Origin: Oxalobacteraceae bacterium
GTDB taxonomy: Bacteria > Pseudomonadota > Gammaproteobacteria > Burkholderiales > Burkholderiaceae_D
DNA: 64,000 nucleotides
NCBI GenBank assembly: GCA_947448025.1
Contig: CANFLV010000005.1
Span: forward strand, 1 to 64,000
Direction: 5' to 3'
Shown: piece after piece, positions 45,005 to 54,847 of the stretch
Position numbering within the stretch: the stretch's first letter is position 1
Layout of the letters: each line of letters begins with the position of its first letter
Notes under the pieces: model-generated
What the model saw: the letters and a program-made list of their open reading frames with translations, nothing else
Databases searched by the model: none
What the model was told of the DNA's origin: nothing
Made by a program: the position numbers and the translations under genes

Positions 45005-46534
45005 ATGCCGTCAGCAGTAGAATTCAGTAAGATCAGCAAACGCTTCGGCGCCGTCCAGGCGAACCGCGACGTCAGCTTCAGTATCGCCCAAGGCAGCATC
45101 CACGGTCTCGTCGGCGAGAATGGTGCTGGCAAGTCGACGCTAATGAGTATTCTCTACGGTTATTACCGCGCCGACAGCGGCACGCTGAAAGTCGACGGCT
45201 GGGTGGAAGATATCCGCAGCAGCGAAGCCGCGATTGCGCTGGGCATCGGCATGGTGCACCAGCACTTCATGCTGGTCGAGAATATGACCGTGCTCGATAA
45301 CGTCATGCTCGGCGCGGAGGGGGGCTTTCGTCTCGCCGAGCGGCGCGCGCTGGTCGAAGCGGAACTGCGTGAAGTCTGCGCGCTGTATTCGCTCGATGTC
45401 GATTTGATGGCACGCATCGAAGACCTGTCGGTGGGCGCGCAGCAGCGCGTCGAAATCCTCAAGCAAATTTATCGTAGCGCGAATATCCTGATCCTCGACG
45501 AGCCGACCGCTGTGCTGACACATCAGGAAACCGCAGCGCTGTTCGACGTGCTGCGGCTGTTCAAGCAGCAGGGCAAGACCATCATCCTGATCAGTCATAA
45601 ATTACCCGAAATCCTCGCTATCACCGATGAAGTCACGGTCATGCGCGGCGGTGAAGTCGTCGCCTCGGTGCAGACCAGCGAGACGACTGAAGCTGAACTG
45701 GCCACGCTGATGGTCGGCCGGCCGATCGCCACACATCTGCCGCGCGGGCCGTATCATCCGGGCGTGACGGTGCTCGAGGTCGCGAACCTGGGATTGAAGA
45801 ATGCGCAGAAGGTCAACCTGCTAAAGAGCGTGAATTTCAGCATCCGCGCCGGCGAGATCGTCGCCATCGCTGGCGTCTCCGGCAATGGCCAGAGCGAACT
45901 TCTGGAAATCCTCGCCGGTATGCGTCTGCCTGACAAAGGCAAGATTCAGCTATGCGGAAAAGATTTGCCAATCGTCGGCCGGCGCGATGCCGATGGCTTG
46001 CCGGCGCAATTCCGCGAGTTGGGCATTGCGCATGTGCCGGAAGACCGCCTGCGTGACGCCGTGGTCAAGCAGTTTTCGGTGATGGAAAATACCCTGCTCG
46101 GTTACCAGAAAAAAGCCGCGAACCGCTGGGGCCTGATCGATTTCAAAGCGGTCTTGCGCCGCTGCGGCGAACTCTTGACACTGTTTGAAGTGCGTCCCGC
46201 CGATCCGCAGCTGCAGATCAGATTGCTCTCCGGCGGTAATCAGCAAAAAGTCGTGCTCGGACGTGAAATCGACGCCCAGCCGCAGCTGCTGCTGGTCGGC
46301 CAGCCGACCCGTGGCGTCGACATTGGCACCATCGAAAGCATCCATGCAAAATTACTCGCTCTGCGCGACGCCGGCATGGCCATCCTGTTGGTCTCGGTGG
46401 AGCTCGAAGAAGTGCGCGCACTAGCCGACCGCATCCTCGTGATGTCGGGCGGGCGCATCACGGGCGAACTTGCCAGCGCCGATTTTGATGCCACGCGCAT
46501 CGGGCTGATGATGGGTGGGGTGCATAAATCATGA
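45005..46534 (+). CDS. Double-ATPase subunit of the nucleoside ABC importer
   Basis: A 509-residue protein with two nucleotide-binding domains. NBD1 has a full Walker A GENGAGKST, signature LSVGAQQRVEI and Walker B ILILDEPTAVL. NBD2 has a degenerate Walker A (GVSGNGQSE) and signature LSGGNQQKVVLGRE, the asymmetry usual in RbsA/NupA-type importers. It overlaps the permease start by 4 bases. Confidence 0.95.
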   Translation: MPSAVEFSKISKRFGAVQANRDVSFSIAQGSIHGLVGENGAGKSTLMSILYGYYRADSGTLKVDGWVEDIRSSEAAIALGIGMVHQHFMLVENMTVLDNVMLGAEGGFRLAERRALVEAELREVCALYSLDVDLMARIEDLSVGAQQRVEILKQIYRSANILILDEPTAVLTHQETAALFDVLRLFKQQGKTIILISHKLPEILAITDEVTVMRGGEVVASVQTSETTEAELATLMVGRPIATHLPRGPYHPGVTVLEVANLGLKNAQKVNLLKSVNFSIRAGEIVAIAGVSGNGQSELLEILAGMRLPDKGKIQLCGKDLPIVGRRDADGLPAQFRELGIAHVPEDRLRDAVVKQFSVMENTLLGYQKKAANRWGLIDFKAVLRRCGELLTLFEVRPADPQLQIRLLSGGNQQKVVLGREIDAQPQLLLVGQPTRGVDIGTIESIHAKLLALRDAGMAILLVSVELEEVRALADRILVMSGGRITGELASADFDATRIGLMMGGVHKS

Positions 46535-47619
46535 GCCAGAATAATTTGCCACGCTGGGCCACATCCATCGTGCTGCCATTCCTGAACCTGCTGTCGGCCT
46601 TGCTGGTCGCCGCGCTGGTGATTCATCTCATGGGCGAGAACCCGGGCGAATCGCTGAAGATCCTGATCAACAGCGCCTTCCTCAATGGCGAGGGTTTCGG
46701 CTATACGCTGTTTTATGCGAGCACCTTCATCTTCACCGGCCTGTCGGTGTCGGTGGCGATGCAGGCCGGTCTGTTCAATATCGGCTCGGAAGGGCAGATG
46801 TATATCGGCGGGCTCGGCCTGACATTGGTCGTGCTCAGCCTGGATAAATTCCTGCCGGGCTGGCTGCTGATTCCGCTGGCGATATTCGGCAGCGCCGTCT
46901 TCGGTGCGGCCTGGGCTTTTTTACCCGGCTATCTGCAGGCGCGACGCGGCAGTCATGTGGTCGTCACCACGATCATGTTCAATTTTATCGCAGCGAGTCT
47001 GATGAATTTTCTGATCGTGGCTTACCTGATTCCGATCGGCGGTCAGAATCCCGCCAGTCGCGTGTTCGAGACGTCGGCCTGGCTGCCGCGCCTCAATCGC
47101 GTACTGCCGGCACTCGGTGACACGCCGCTGAATTTGATGTTCCCGCTGGGCTTGCTGGCCTTGATCGCGTATGCCATCGGCATTGGTCGTACGGCTGCCG
47201 GCTATCAATTGCGCGCGGTCGGTTTCAATCCGCATGCGGCGCATTACGCCGGCATCTCGATTACGAAAACCATTGTCATTGCCATGCTCGTCTCGGGCGC
47301 GCTGGCGGGACTCGGCGCGGTCAATTCGGTGATGGGCTCGACGCATTATCTGGGCTTGAATTTCACGGCTGGCGCCGGTTTCATCGGCATTGCGATCGCG
47401 TTGATGGGACGTCAGCATCCAGTGGGTATTTTGCTGTCCTCCATTTTGTTTGGTGCGTTGATTCAGGGCGGCTTTGATTTGTCGCTGGAAAAGCCGGGCA
47501 TACCGCCGGAAACCTTCATTTTCATCCAGGGATTGATCATCCTGTTTTGCGGCGCGATGGAAAATCTGTATGCGCCCTTATTGGCGAAATTGTTCGTGCG
47601 CCGGAAAGAGCTTGCCTGA
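46531..47619 (+). CDS. Nucleoside ABC importer permease 1
   Basis: A 362-residue inner-membrane permease with 9-10 hydrophobic segments, of the BPD_transp_2 fold used with BMP-type binding proteins. LFNIGSEGQMYIGGLG and GYQLRAVGFNPHAAHYAGIS are family motifs. It overlaps the ATPase gene by 4 bases and the second permease by 1. Confidence 0.94.
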   Translation: MSQNNLPRWATSIVLPFLNLLSALLVAALVIHLMGENPGESLKILINSAFLNGEGFGYTLFYASTFIFTGLSVSVAMQAGLFNIGSEGQMYIGGLGLTLVVLSLDKFLPGWLLIPLAIFGSAVFGAAWAFLPGYLQARRGSHVVVTTIMFNFIAASLMNFLIVAYLIPIGGQNPASRVFETSAWLPRLNRVLPALGDTPLNLMFPLGLLALIAYAIGIGRTAAGYQLRAVGFNPHAAHYAGISITKTIVIAMLVSGALAGLGAVNSVMGSTHYLGLNFTAGAGFIGIAIALMGRQHPVGILLSSILFGALIQGGFDLSLEKPGIPPETFIFIQGLIILFCGAMENLYAPLLAKLFVRRKELA

Positions 47620-48584
47620 TGGATGACTTCAACCTCGCCAGTATTCTCGTATCGACCGTGCGCAATGCGCCGGTGTTGATTTTCGCGGCCATGGCCGGCT
47701 TGTTTGCCGAGCGCAGTGGCGTGGTCGATCTCGCGCTTGAGGGCAAGATCCTCGCCAGTGCTTTTGTGTCTGCGGCGGTCGCCTATGTCACGCAAAATCC
47801 CTGGCTCGGCATGCTCGCCGGGATTGCCGTGTCGGTCGTGATTGCGCTGCTGCAGGGCTTTGTCAGCATTACACAAAAAGGTAATCAGCTCGTTTGCGGC
47901 ATCGCGCTCAATATCGCCATCAGCGGCCTGACCTTTGTTTTGGCGCAGTATTTTTTTCAGCAGGGCGGACGCACGCCGGATCTCGGTGAGGCGCGCTTTA
48001 CCGAGCTGGTCTTGCCGGGTACACAGCTGCTGGCCAATGTGCCTTTGCTGGGCTGGTTTTATGGACGGCTGCTGGGCGGGCATACCATCCTCGTCTATCT
48101 CGCGTTTGCACTGGTACCATGTGTACACTGGCTGCTGTATCACACCAGCTTCGGCCTGCGTTTGCGCGCGGTCGGCGAGAATCCGCATGCGGCCGATGCG
48201 GCCGGCGTGAATGTCGAACAGACGCGCTTCATGGCGATGCTGTGCGCGGGTGTGCTGTGTTCGTTTTCCGGTGCGTATCTGGCGATCGTGCAAAGCGGCT
48301 TCTTCCTGCGCGACATGTCGGCGGGGAATGGCTTTCTGGCGCTGACCGCGCTCGTGTTTGGTAACTGGCGGCCTTTGCATACCTTCTTTGGCTGCCTGAT
48401 GTTTGGCCTGTTCGCCGCCTTGCAAATACAGATTGAAGGCGTGGTGTTCCCGGGCCTGGGCAAGATCCCTGGTTCGCTGATACAGATGATTCCGTATGTG
48501 GTCACGGTCATCGTATTGGCGGGTTTTATGGCGAAATCGGTGGCGCCGAAAGCGATCGGCCAGCCGTTTGTGAAGTCGCGCTGA
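47619..48584 (+). CDS. Nucleoside ABC importer permease 2
   Basis: A 321-residue permease of the same fold as its upstream partner, with VVDLALEGKILASAF and LRLRAVGENPHAADAAGVNV. The two permeases form the heterodimeric channel. TGATG joins it to permease 1; the frame is open 72 bases upstream, but the coupled start is preferred. Confidence 0.94.
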   Translation: MDDFNLASILVSTVRNAPVLIFAAMAGLFAERSGVVDLALEGKILASAFVSAAVAYVTQNPWLGMLAGIAVSVVIALLQGFVSITQKGNQLVCGIALNIAISGLTFVLAQYFFQQGGRTPDLGEARFTELVLPGTQLLANVPLLGWFYGRLLGGHTILVYLAFALVPCVHWLLYHTSFGLRLRAVGENPHAADAAGVNVEQTRFMAMLCAGVLCSFSGAYLAIVQSGFFLRDMSAGNGFLALTALVFGNWRPLHTFFGCLMFGLFAALQIQIEGVVFPGLGKIPGSLIQMIPYVVTVIVLAGFMAKSVAPKAIGQPFVKSR

Positions 48585-48635
48585 TTTCCTGTCCCCGTCT
48601 TGGGGAGCCAGCGCAGACGATTTGGAGAAATTGAA

Positions 48636-49628
48636 ATGACAACAAAGCATAAAGTAATTTTTGACACCGATCCGGGCGTGGATGACGCGATGGCCTTGTA
48701 TTTCGCGATGGCCCATCCGGACATCGATGTCATTGGCATCACCACGACCTTCGGCAATGTGACCGTGCAGCAGGCCACTGAAAACGCGATTTACCTCACG
48801 CGTCTGGCCGGTGTGTCGATTCCGGTCGCGCAGGGCGCCGCCGTGCCGCTGTCGAAAAAGCCGGGCTCACCGCCTGATTTCATTCATGGCAAGGATGGCC
48901 TCGGCAATCTGCCTTCCCGCGCCGAAGTCGAGGGTGTGGCTGAAGATGTCAGCGCTGCGGAATTCATCGTCAAGATGGCGCGCGCCCATCCGGGTGAAAT
49001 CACGCTGGTGGCCGTGGGCCCGCTGGGTAACCTGGGCCTCGCGCTGAAGATCGAACCGAACCTGCCGAAGCTGCTGAAAAATGTCGTGCTCATGGCCGGT
49101 ACCGTCACCGAGCCGGGCAATGTCTCGCCGGTGGCCGAAGCGAATGTCTGGAATGATCCGGATGCGGCTGATCTCGTCTTCACCGCCGGCTGGGACCTGA
49201 CCATGTGCGGCCTCGATGTCACGCACCGTGTCATCATGCCGGCCAGCGCCTTCCTCGGGCTCGCCACTGAGCACAAGCATGTGGCCATGGACACGCTCAG
49301 CCATGCCGTCGATTTCTACAGTAACTTCTATCAGGCGATTCGTCCCGAGCTTGGTCATAGCTGCTACGGCCATGACGTGCTGGCGTTTGTCTGGCTCGTT
49401 GCGCCGGAATTGTTCAAGACAAAAATGGGTCGTATCCGCGTGCAAAAGCAGGGCGAAGGCAATGGCCAGACCATGATGGATCGCCTTGGCCTGTTCTATC
49501 CCGAGCCGGGCTGGGAAGCCGACAAGCCGGAAACGCGCGTGTGCATGGAAGTCAATGCACCTGCCTGTTATGAACTGATCATGGGCACCTTGCTGAGCGA
49601 CTGGCTCAAACCTGCACTCTTGAAATAA
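48636..49628 (+). CDS. Nucleoside hydrolase (inosine-uridine preferring type)
   Basis: A 330-residue enzyme hydrolysing the N-glycosidic bond of nucleosides. The N-terminal calcium site FDTDPGVDDAMAL, GITTTFGNV, and the C-terminal-half segments MAGTVTEPGNVSPVAEANVWNDPDAADLVF and CYGHDVLAF carry substrate and metal ligands. It provides free base plus ribose; ribose is used by the co-encoded ribokinase. A GGAGA site supports ATG 48636. Confidence 0.95.
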   Translation: MTTKHKVIFDTDPGVDDAMALYFAMAHPDIDVIGITTTFGNVTVQQATENAIYLTRLAGVSIPVAQGAAVPLSKKPGSPPDFIHGKDGLGNLPSRAEVEGVAEDVSAAEFIVKMARAHPGEITLVAVGPLGNLGLALKIEPNLPKLLKNVVLMAGTVTEPGNVSPVAEANVWNDPDAADLVFTAGWDLTMCGLDVTHRVIMPASAFLGLATEHKHVAMDTLSHAVDFYSNFYQAIRPELGHSCYGHDVLAFVWLVAPELFKTKMGRIRVQKQGEGNGQTMMDRLGLFYPEPGWEADKPETRVCMEVNAPACYELIMGTLLSDWLKPALLK

Positions 49629-49639
49629 GCGGGGGCGAC

Positions 49640-50485
49640 ATGCATATCACCCCTGTCGATTACCGCGACCCGGAGGCGGCGCGCAAGTTCAGTGAAAGCC
49701 TGCATGACACCGGCTTCGGCGTGCTGACGCATCACCCTTTGTCGCAAGAACGGATCGAGTCGATTTACAAGGAATGGCTGGACTTCTTCCATACGGAGGC
49801 GAAGAGCAAGTACGCCTTTACCGAGGAGCACATGGACGGTTATTTTTCGCCGACCGTGTCCGAGACGGCCAAGGGCTACCAGAAGCGCGACCTGAAAGAA
49901 TTCTTCCATATCTATCCGAACGGACGTTATCCGGCGGAAGTGTCGGACGCGGCGCGCTTGTATTACAAGGAAGCGTCGGCGCTGGCAGAAGAATTGCTTC
50001 AGTGGGTGGAGCAGTATTCACCGGCCGAGGTCAAGGCGCGCTATTCCATGCCGCTGTCGGACATGATTACGGGCAGTGAGCAGACGCTGCTGCGGGTGCT
50101 GCATTACCCGCCGCTCAATGGTGATGAAGATAAGGATGCGGTGCGCGCAGCAGCCCATGGTGACATCAACCTGCTGACGATTTTGCCGGCAGCGACCACG
50201 CCGGGCTTGCAGGTCGTTGGCAAAGACAAGGAATGGCATGATGTACCGTGCGACTTCGGCATGCTGATCGTGAATATCGGCGATATGCTCGATGAAGCGT
50301 CGGGTGGCTATTATCCGTCGACGATCCATCGGGTCTTGAATCCGACCGGTGAGGCGGCCAAGCAGTCGCGGGTATCGCTGCCGCTGTTCCTGCATCCGCG
50401 GCCTGATGTGAAGCTGTCGGAGCGGCATACGGCCGGCAGTTATCTGACCGAGCGCCTTATTGAACTGGGCGTAAAGAAGAAGTAA
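49640..50485 (+). CDS. 2-oxoglutarate/Fe(II) oxygenase, isopenicillin N synthase-like
   Basis: A 281-residue enzyme with the double-stranded beta-helix Fe site: His173-x-Asp175 in AAHGDINLLTIL, His230 in STIHRVLNP and the 2OG anchor Arg244-x-Ser246 in SRVSLPLFLHP. The N-terminal domain (GFGVLTHHPLSQ, KGYQKRDLKEFFHIYP) is that of the plant/fungal type family, which includes thymine 7-hydroxylase. It lies between the nucleoside hydrolase (11 bases) and the deaminase (69 bases). Hydroxylation of a base or nucleoside is inferred from context; the substrate is not known. Confidence 0.88.
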   Translation: MHITPVDYRDPEAARKFSESLHDTGFGVLTHHPLSQERIESIYKEWLDFFHTEAKSKYAFTEEHMDGYFSPTVSETAKGYQKRDLKEFFHIYPNGRYPAEVSDAARLYYKEASALAEELLQWVEQYSPAEVKARYSMPLSDMITGSEQTLLRVLHYPPLNGDEDKDAVRAAAHGDINLLTILPAATTPGLQVVGKDKEWHDVPCDFGMLIVNIGDMLDEASGGYYPSTIHRVLNPTGEAAKQSRVSLPLFLHPRPDVKLSERHTAGSYLTERLIELGVKKK

Positions 50486-50500
50486 TTGGTGCACTCATGA

Positions 50501-51562
<1,062 letters not shown>

Positions 51563-51601
51563 AGCCTAGGCATCGAAGAAGCACGGCAAACCTCCCACTA
51601 A

Positions 51602-51687
51602 GGGATGCACCATCGCCCGCATCAAGCAGGCGGGGTTCGGCACAGGGATGCCCCACCGCCCGCACCCAGCAGGCTGGGTTCGGCACA
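51602..51687. repeat. Two tandem copies of a 43-bp repeat
   Basis: Copies at 51602-51644 and 51645-51687 agree at 38 of 43 positions, each running from GGGATG to TTCGGCACA. Each has an internal hairpin (CCCGC/GCGGG in copy 1, CCCAG/CTGGG in copy 2). It lies between the converging deaminase and lyase-like genes. Confidence 0.82.
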
Positions 51688-51742
51688 AGCTTGACCACCA
51701 GTCAGGGTCCGGTCTATGGACCCGGTGGGCGGCCTTGTGCCG
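51681..51742. repeat. Nested inverted repeat next to the 43-bp repeats
   Basis: CGGCACAAG (51681-51689) pairs with CTTGTGCCG (51734-51742), with an inner CCACC/GGTGG and a central GGGTCC-N7-GGACCC hairpin (51705-51723). It may end transcription of the converging genes, but has no T run. Confidence 0.65.
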
Positions 51743-51786
51743 GAGCCAGACTGCGCTACCAAGAACATGAATGTCCAGTAAGCGCC

Positions 51787-53295
51787 TTACTTCCCTTCGG
51801 CTAGTCTGTCGAAATCACTATCCAGTTTGCTCAACGCGCCACTAATGCGCGCCCGCTTCGCCTGAACCCATTCCCCTTGCACGGCCAGTTTCTGTTTTGA
51901 TTCCTTCAGCATGCGCGCCATCTCGGCCGGCTGCGGACCGCCGGAGGTGGCGCGATTTTTGATGATGGCGATCGGGTCGAGCGTGGCGCGGAATTCGGCT
52001 TCGCTCATCGGCAGTTTGCTGTCAAACTCGGAACCCTTCACAGCGTCAGCATAGATGCGCTGCGCCTGCTTGTAAGGGAAGTCGAGCGGTTTGATGTCCT
52101 TGGCCTTGGCATAGTCGACGATCTCGGAGGCGAAGTGATGGCCCACGCGGAAGGGCAATTTGTATTTACGCATCAGGACGTCGGCCAGTTCCTGCGAGGC
52201 AGTCCAGTCGCTGTTCAATTCCTCCAGTGCGCGCTCCGGGCTGATGATCAGCGAACCGAGGATCTTGTCGAGATTCTTGAGCACCTTGATGGCGCTGTTG
52301 ATCGTGGCGCTACTGGCCTTGACCTCTTTCGGGTCCGGCATGCCCGGCGTGATGTTGTGCGCCTGGAGCACGATGCCCATGGCCAGCGAGATCGCGGTCG
52401 AGGCGTCGCTGCGGGTTGAATTCAGCAAGCCCGGATTGCGCTTTTGCGGCATGGCGCTGGAGACATAGGTATTCGAACCGCCTTCCTGCAGCAAGATCCA
52501 TGGCCGCGCATTGGCGTATTGCGTCATCACGTCTTCGATGAAATGCCCGGTGTGGAGTGCGATGCTGGTGACGATGGCGCCGGCTTCGACCGGCTCATCG
52601 ACGGAGGAGATTTGTCCTGCATCGTAGGCATTGTCGACGATCGCGCCAAAGCCAAGATACTCCGCCATGCGCCCACGATTGAGCGGCCAGCTGCTGCCGT
52701 TGAGGACCGTCGTGCCCATGGCCGAACGGTCGATGCGCACGTAGGCTTCACGGATGCGCTGCGCGTCGCGCTCGAATCCGGCGGCATGGCCGAGCAGATA
52801 ATGACCATAGCTGTTGGGCTGCGCGGCGACACCGTTGGTGTAATTCGGCACGATCGTGTTGGCATGCTTATCAGCCAGATTCACCAGCGTCGTAGACGTC
52901 TTGTTAAGCTGGTCAGCAAGGTTGAGCATGTCGTCACGCAGGATCGCGGCACGATAAGTCGCATGCATGTCCTGGCTGGAGCGGCCCGCATGCAGCAAGG
53001 TGACCTGCGCACCAGCGGCTTCGATGAGCAATGGCTCGAAAGTGATCACGGTCGAAGGCCTCTTGCCGCCTGCCTGCGCGCCATCCTTGATCACCTTGGT
53101 GATGCCGGCGGTAATGCGCGGCACCATGGATTTGTCCAGCAGAGCCTCGTCCGTATTGATCACGGCGGTGGCCTTGTTCATTTGTCCGAGCCAAAAGAAT
53201 TCATCACGCACAGGTGCTGTCTGGGCTGAGGCGAAATTGGCATTGGCAGCCATGAACAATGCCAGGGTCATGGCTGGAAGTTTTATATTTGTCAT
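51787..53295 (-). CDS. Exported argininosuccinate-lyase/fumarase superfamily protein
   Basis: A 502-residue member of the aspartase/fumarase superfamily with an N-terminal signal peptide (MTNIKLPAMTLALFMAANANFASA, cut near residue 24), which is unusual for these cytosolic enzymes. Conserved regions are GRSSQDMHATYR (about 104-115), YTNGVAAQPNSYGHYLLGH (152-170) and the superfamily signature SSAMPQKRNP (279-288). The ASL Thr-His pair is Thr-Asn here (Asn154), and the usual acidic residue after the signature is Ser. The start at 53295 is supported by AAAGAGA and by the signal peptide; the frame is open 51 codons further upstream. It is probably a periplasmic lyase with changed substrate, not arginine synthesis. 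Confidence 0.82.
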   Translation of the reverse strand: MTNIKLPAMTLALFMAANANFASAQTAPVRDEFFWLGQMNKATAVINTDEALLDKSMVPRITAGITKVIKDGAQAGGKRPSTVITFEPLLIEAAGAQVTLLHAGRSSQDMHATYRAAILRDDMLNLADQLNKTSTTLVNLADKHANTIVPNYTNGVAAQPNSYGHYLLGHAAGFERDAQRIREAYVRIDRSAMGTTVLNGSSWPLNRGRMAEYLGFGAIVDNAYDAGQISSVDEPVEAGAIVTSIALHTGHFIEDVMTQYANARPWILLQEGGSNTYVSSAMPQKRNPGLLNSTRSDASTAISLAMGIVLQAHNITPGMPDPKEVKASSATINSAIKVLKNLDKILGSLIISPERALEELNSDWTASQELADVLMRKYKLPFRVGHHFASEIVDYAKAKDIKPLDFPYKQAQRIYADAVKGSEFDSKLPMSEAEFRATLDPIAIIKNRATSGGPQPAEMARMLKESKQKLAVQGEWVQAKRARISGALSKLDSDFDRLAEGK

Positions 53296-53608
53296 CGTGT
53301 CTCTTTTAAAATTATGGTGCACATGTCGATTGTGCGAATCTGTGGCCGCATTCGATGATGCGGCAGTGGCGTGCAAACGATAGCTGCTTATCCAATCCCT
53401 TGTCCAATAAAATAAACAGGCCTGATCCGGATGAAAAAAATAGTGCAATAAAGTTAATGCCTGTAATACGTCACCCTGGTTTTATATTCTGTTATGAGGG
53501 ACAATGTTCTGATATGCGGAAAAATGCTATTTACACGGGAAGGCACTGAATTTACAATCTGCGACGACAGAAGGACTCCTGACCTGACTATAAGAAGGTG
53601 ACACCGTA
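53296..53608. other. 313-base divergent promoter region
   Basis: Contains the promoters for the exported lyase (leftward) and the cupin (rightward). It is more AT-rich than its flanks. I see no ORF with a ribosome site and no clear operator palindrome. Confidence 0.45.
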
Positions 53609-54826
53609 ATGACGAGCAATGGCGCACAAACACTCCCGGCAAATGAACCCGACACGGTCAAGGAATCCCGCGTCCTGGTAGATCCCTACCGCGACTGGTC
53701 GGAAGGCGAGGGCATTCCCATCCATCTCGATTTTGGCCATAACCTGCTCGCGCTTGAGACCGGCGACTGGGATCGCTACGAAGCACGCGGCTGCTTCGCT
53801 CATACGCATGGCGCCGGCGATTTCATGGCCAATTACGTGCTCGAAGTCGCCCCCAGCGGCAAGACCCGCCCGGTCAAGCATTTGTATGAAGTCTTCTGTT
53901 TCGTGCTCGAAGGTCATGGCTCGACCAAGGTCTGGCTGCCCAACGGTGAGACGCGCGTTTTCGAATGGGGGCCGAAGGCGATGTTCGCCATTCCGCTGAA
54001 CTGCCAGTATCAGATCTTCAACAGTACCAGCCTGCGCCGGGTACGCATTTCCTGCACCAACGATGCGCCGATCACGATCAATCTTTATCACAATATCGAT
54101 TTCGTCTTCAATAATCCCTTCAGCTTCCCTGAGCGCGCAGGACAGTCTAAACATTTTGATGGCGAGGGCGACCATACCGCCTATACGCACGGCTCGAATA
54201 CGGTCAAGCGCAATGTCTGGGAAACCAATTTCGTGCATGACCTGGCCAGCTTCAAATTGTATGAGCTGGAAGAGCGCGGCAAGGGTTCGACCAACGTCAG
54301 CTTCATCCTGGCCGACGGCACCATGCATGCGCATGTATCGCAAATTCCGAAGGGCCGCTACAAGAAAGCCCATCGCCACGCCGCCGGCACGCATGTGCAT
54401 GCGATTGATGGCGAGGGTTATTCCTTGCTGTGGCATGAGGGCGACTCAGAATTCAAGGAGTTCCCTTGGGAGCATGGCTTCATGTACACGCCGCCGTTCT
54501 GGATGTTCCACCAGCATTTCAATACCTGCCCGCAGCCAGCGCGCTATCTCGCCTGCAGTCTCGGCAGCCGGCGCTATCCCTTCATTTCACTGCGGCGCAA
54601 GAGTGCCGAAGGTAAGGGTTCCGTCTCGCTCAAGGATGGTGGTCGCCAGCTGGAATACGAAGATCAGGATCCGCGCATCCATCGCAAATGGCTGGAAGAA
54701 ATGCGCAAGACCGGCGTCGCCTCGGAAATGGGCGAGATTTTCGATGAGCCGGCGATTCTGGCGCTGCCGGCCGAGTCCCTGACTGGCGTGATCCGCACGC
54801 CGCGCTCGACCGGGCCGGCCGTTTAA
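53609..54826 (+). CDS. Double-cupin protein paired with an EutA-like protein
   Basis: A 405-residue soluble protein with two cupin barrels. Barrel 1 covers about residues 75-165 (RPVKHLYEVFCFVLEGHGSTKVW) and barrel 2 about 225-330, whose metal motif HRHAAGTHVH supplies His255, His257, His262 and His264, with FHQH at 301-303 as the second motif. Barrel 1 lacks the full HxH set. AAGGTGA precedes the ATG. The next gene, 21 bases on, encodes an EutA-like protein, and I recall similar cupins labelled as ethanolamine ammonia-lyase activating. The activity is unknown. Confidence 0.8.
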   Translation: MTSNGAQTLPANEPDTVKESRVLVDPYRDWSEGEGIPIHLDFGHNLLALETGDWDRYEARGCFAHTHGAGDFMANYVLEVAPSGKTRPVKHLYEVFCFVLEGHGSTKVWLPNGETRVFEWGPKAMFAIPLNCQYQIFNSTSLRRVRISCTNDAPITINLYHNIDFVFNNPFSFPERAGQSKHFDGEGDHTAYTHGSNTVKRNVWETNFVHDLASFKLYELEERGKGSTNVSFILADGTMHAHVSQIPKGRYKKAHRHAAGTHVHAIDGEGYSLLWHEGDSEFKEFPWEHGFMYTPPFWMFHQHFNTCPQPARYLACSLGSRRYPFISLRRKSAEGKGSVSLKDGGRQLEYEDQDPRIHRKWLEEMRKTGVASEMGEIFDEPAILALPAESLTGVIRTPRSTGPAV

Positions 54827-54847
54827 TCAAGTCGCAAGGATGTTCAC

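Noticed and set aside
51787-53448. Calling the exported lyase a true arginine-biosynthesis argH
   Set aside because: The signal peptide, the Thr-Asn change at the catalytic pair and the neighbourhood argue against it.
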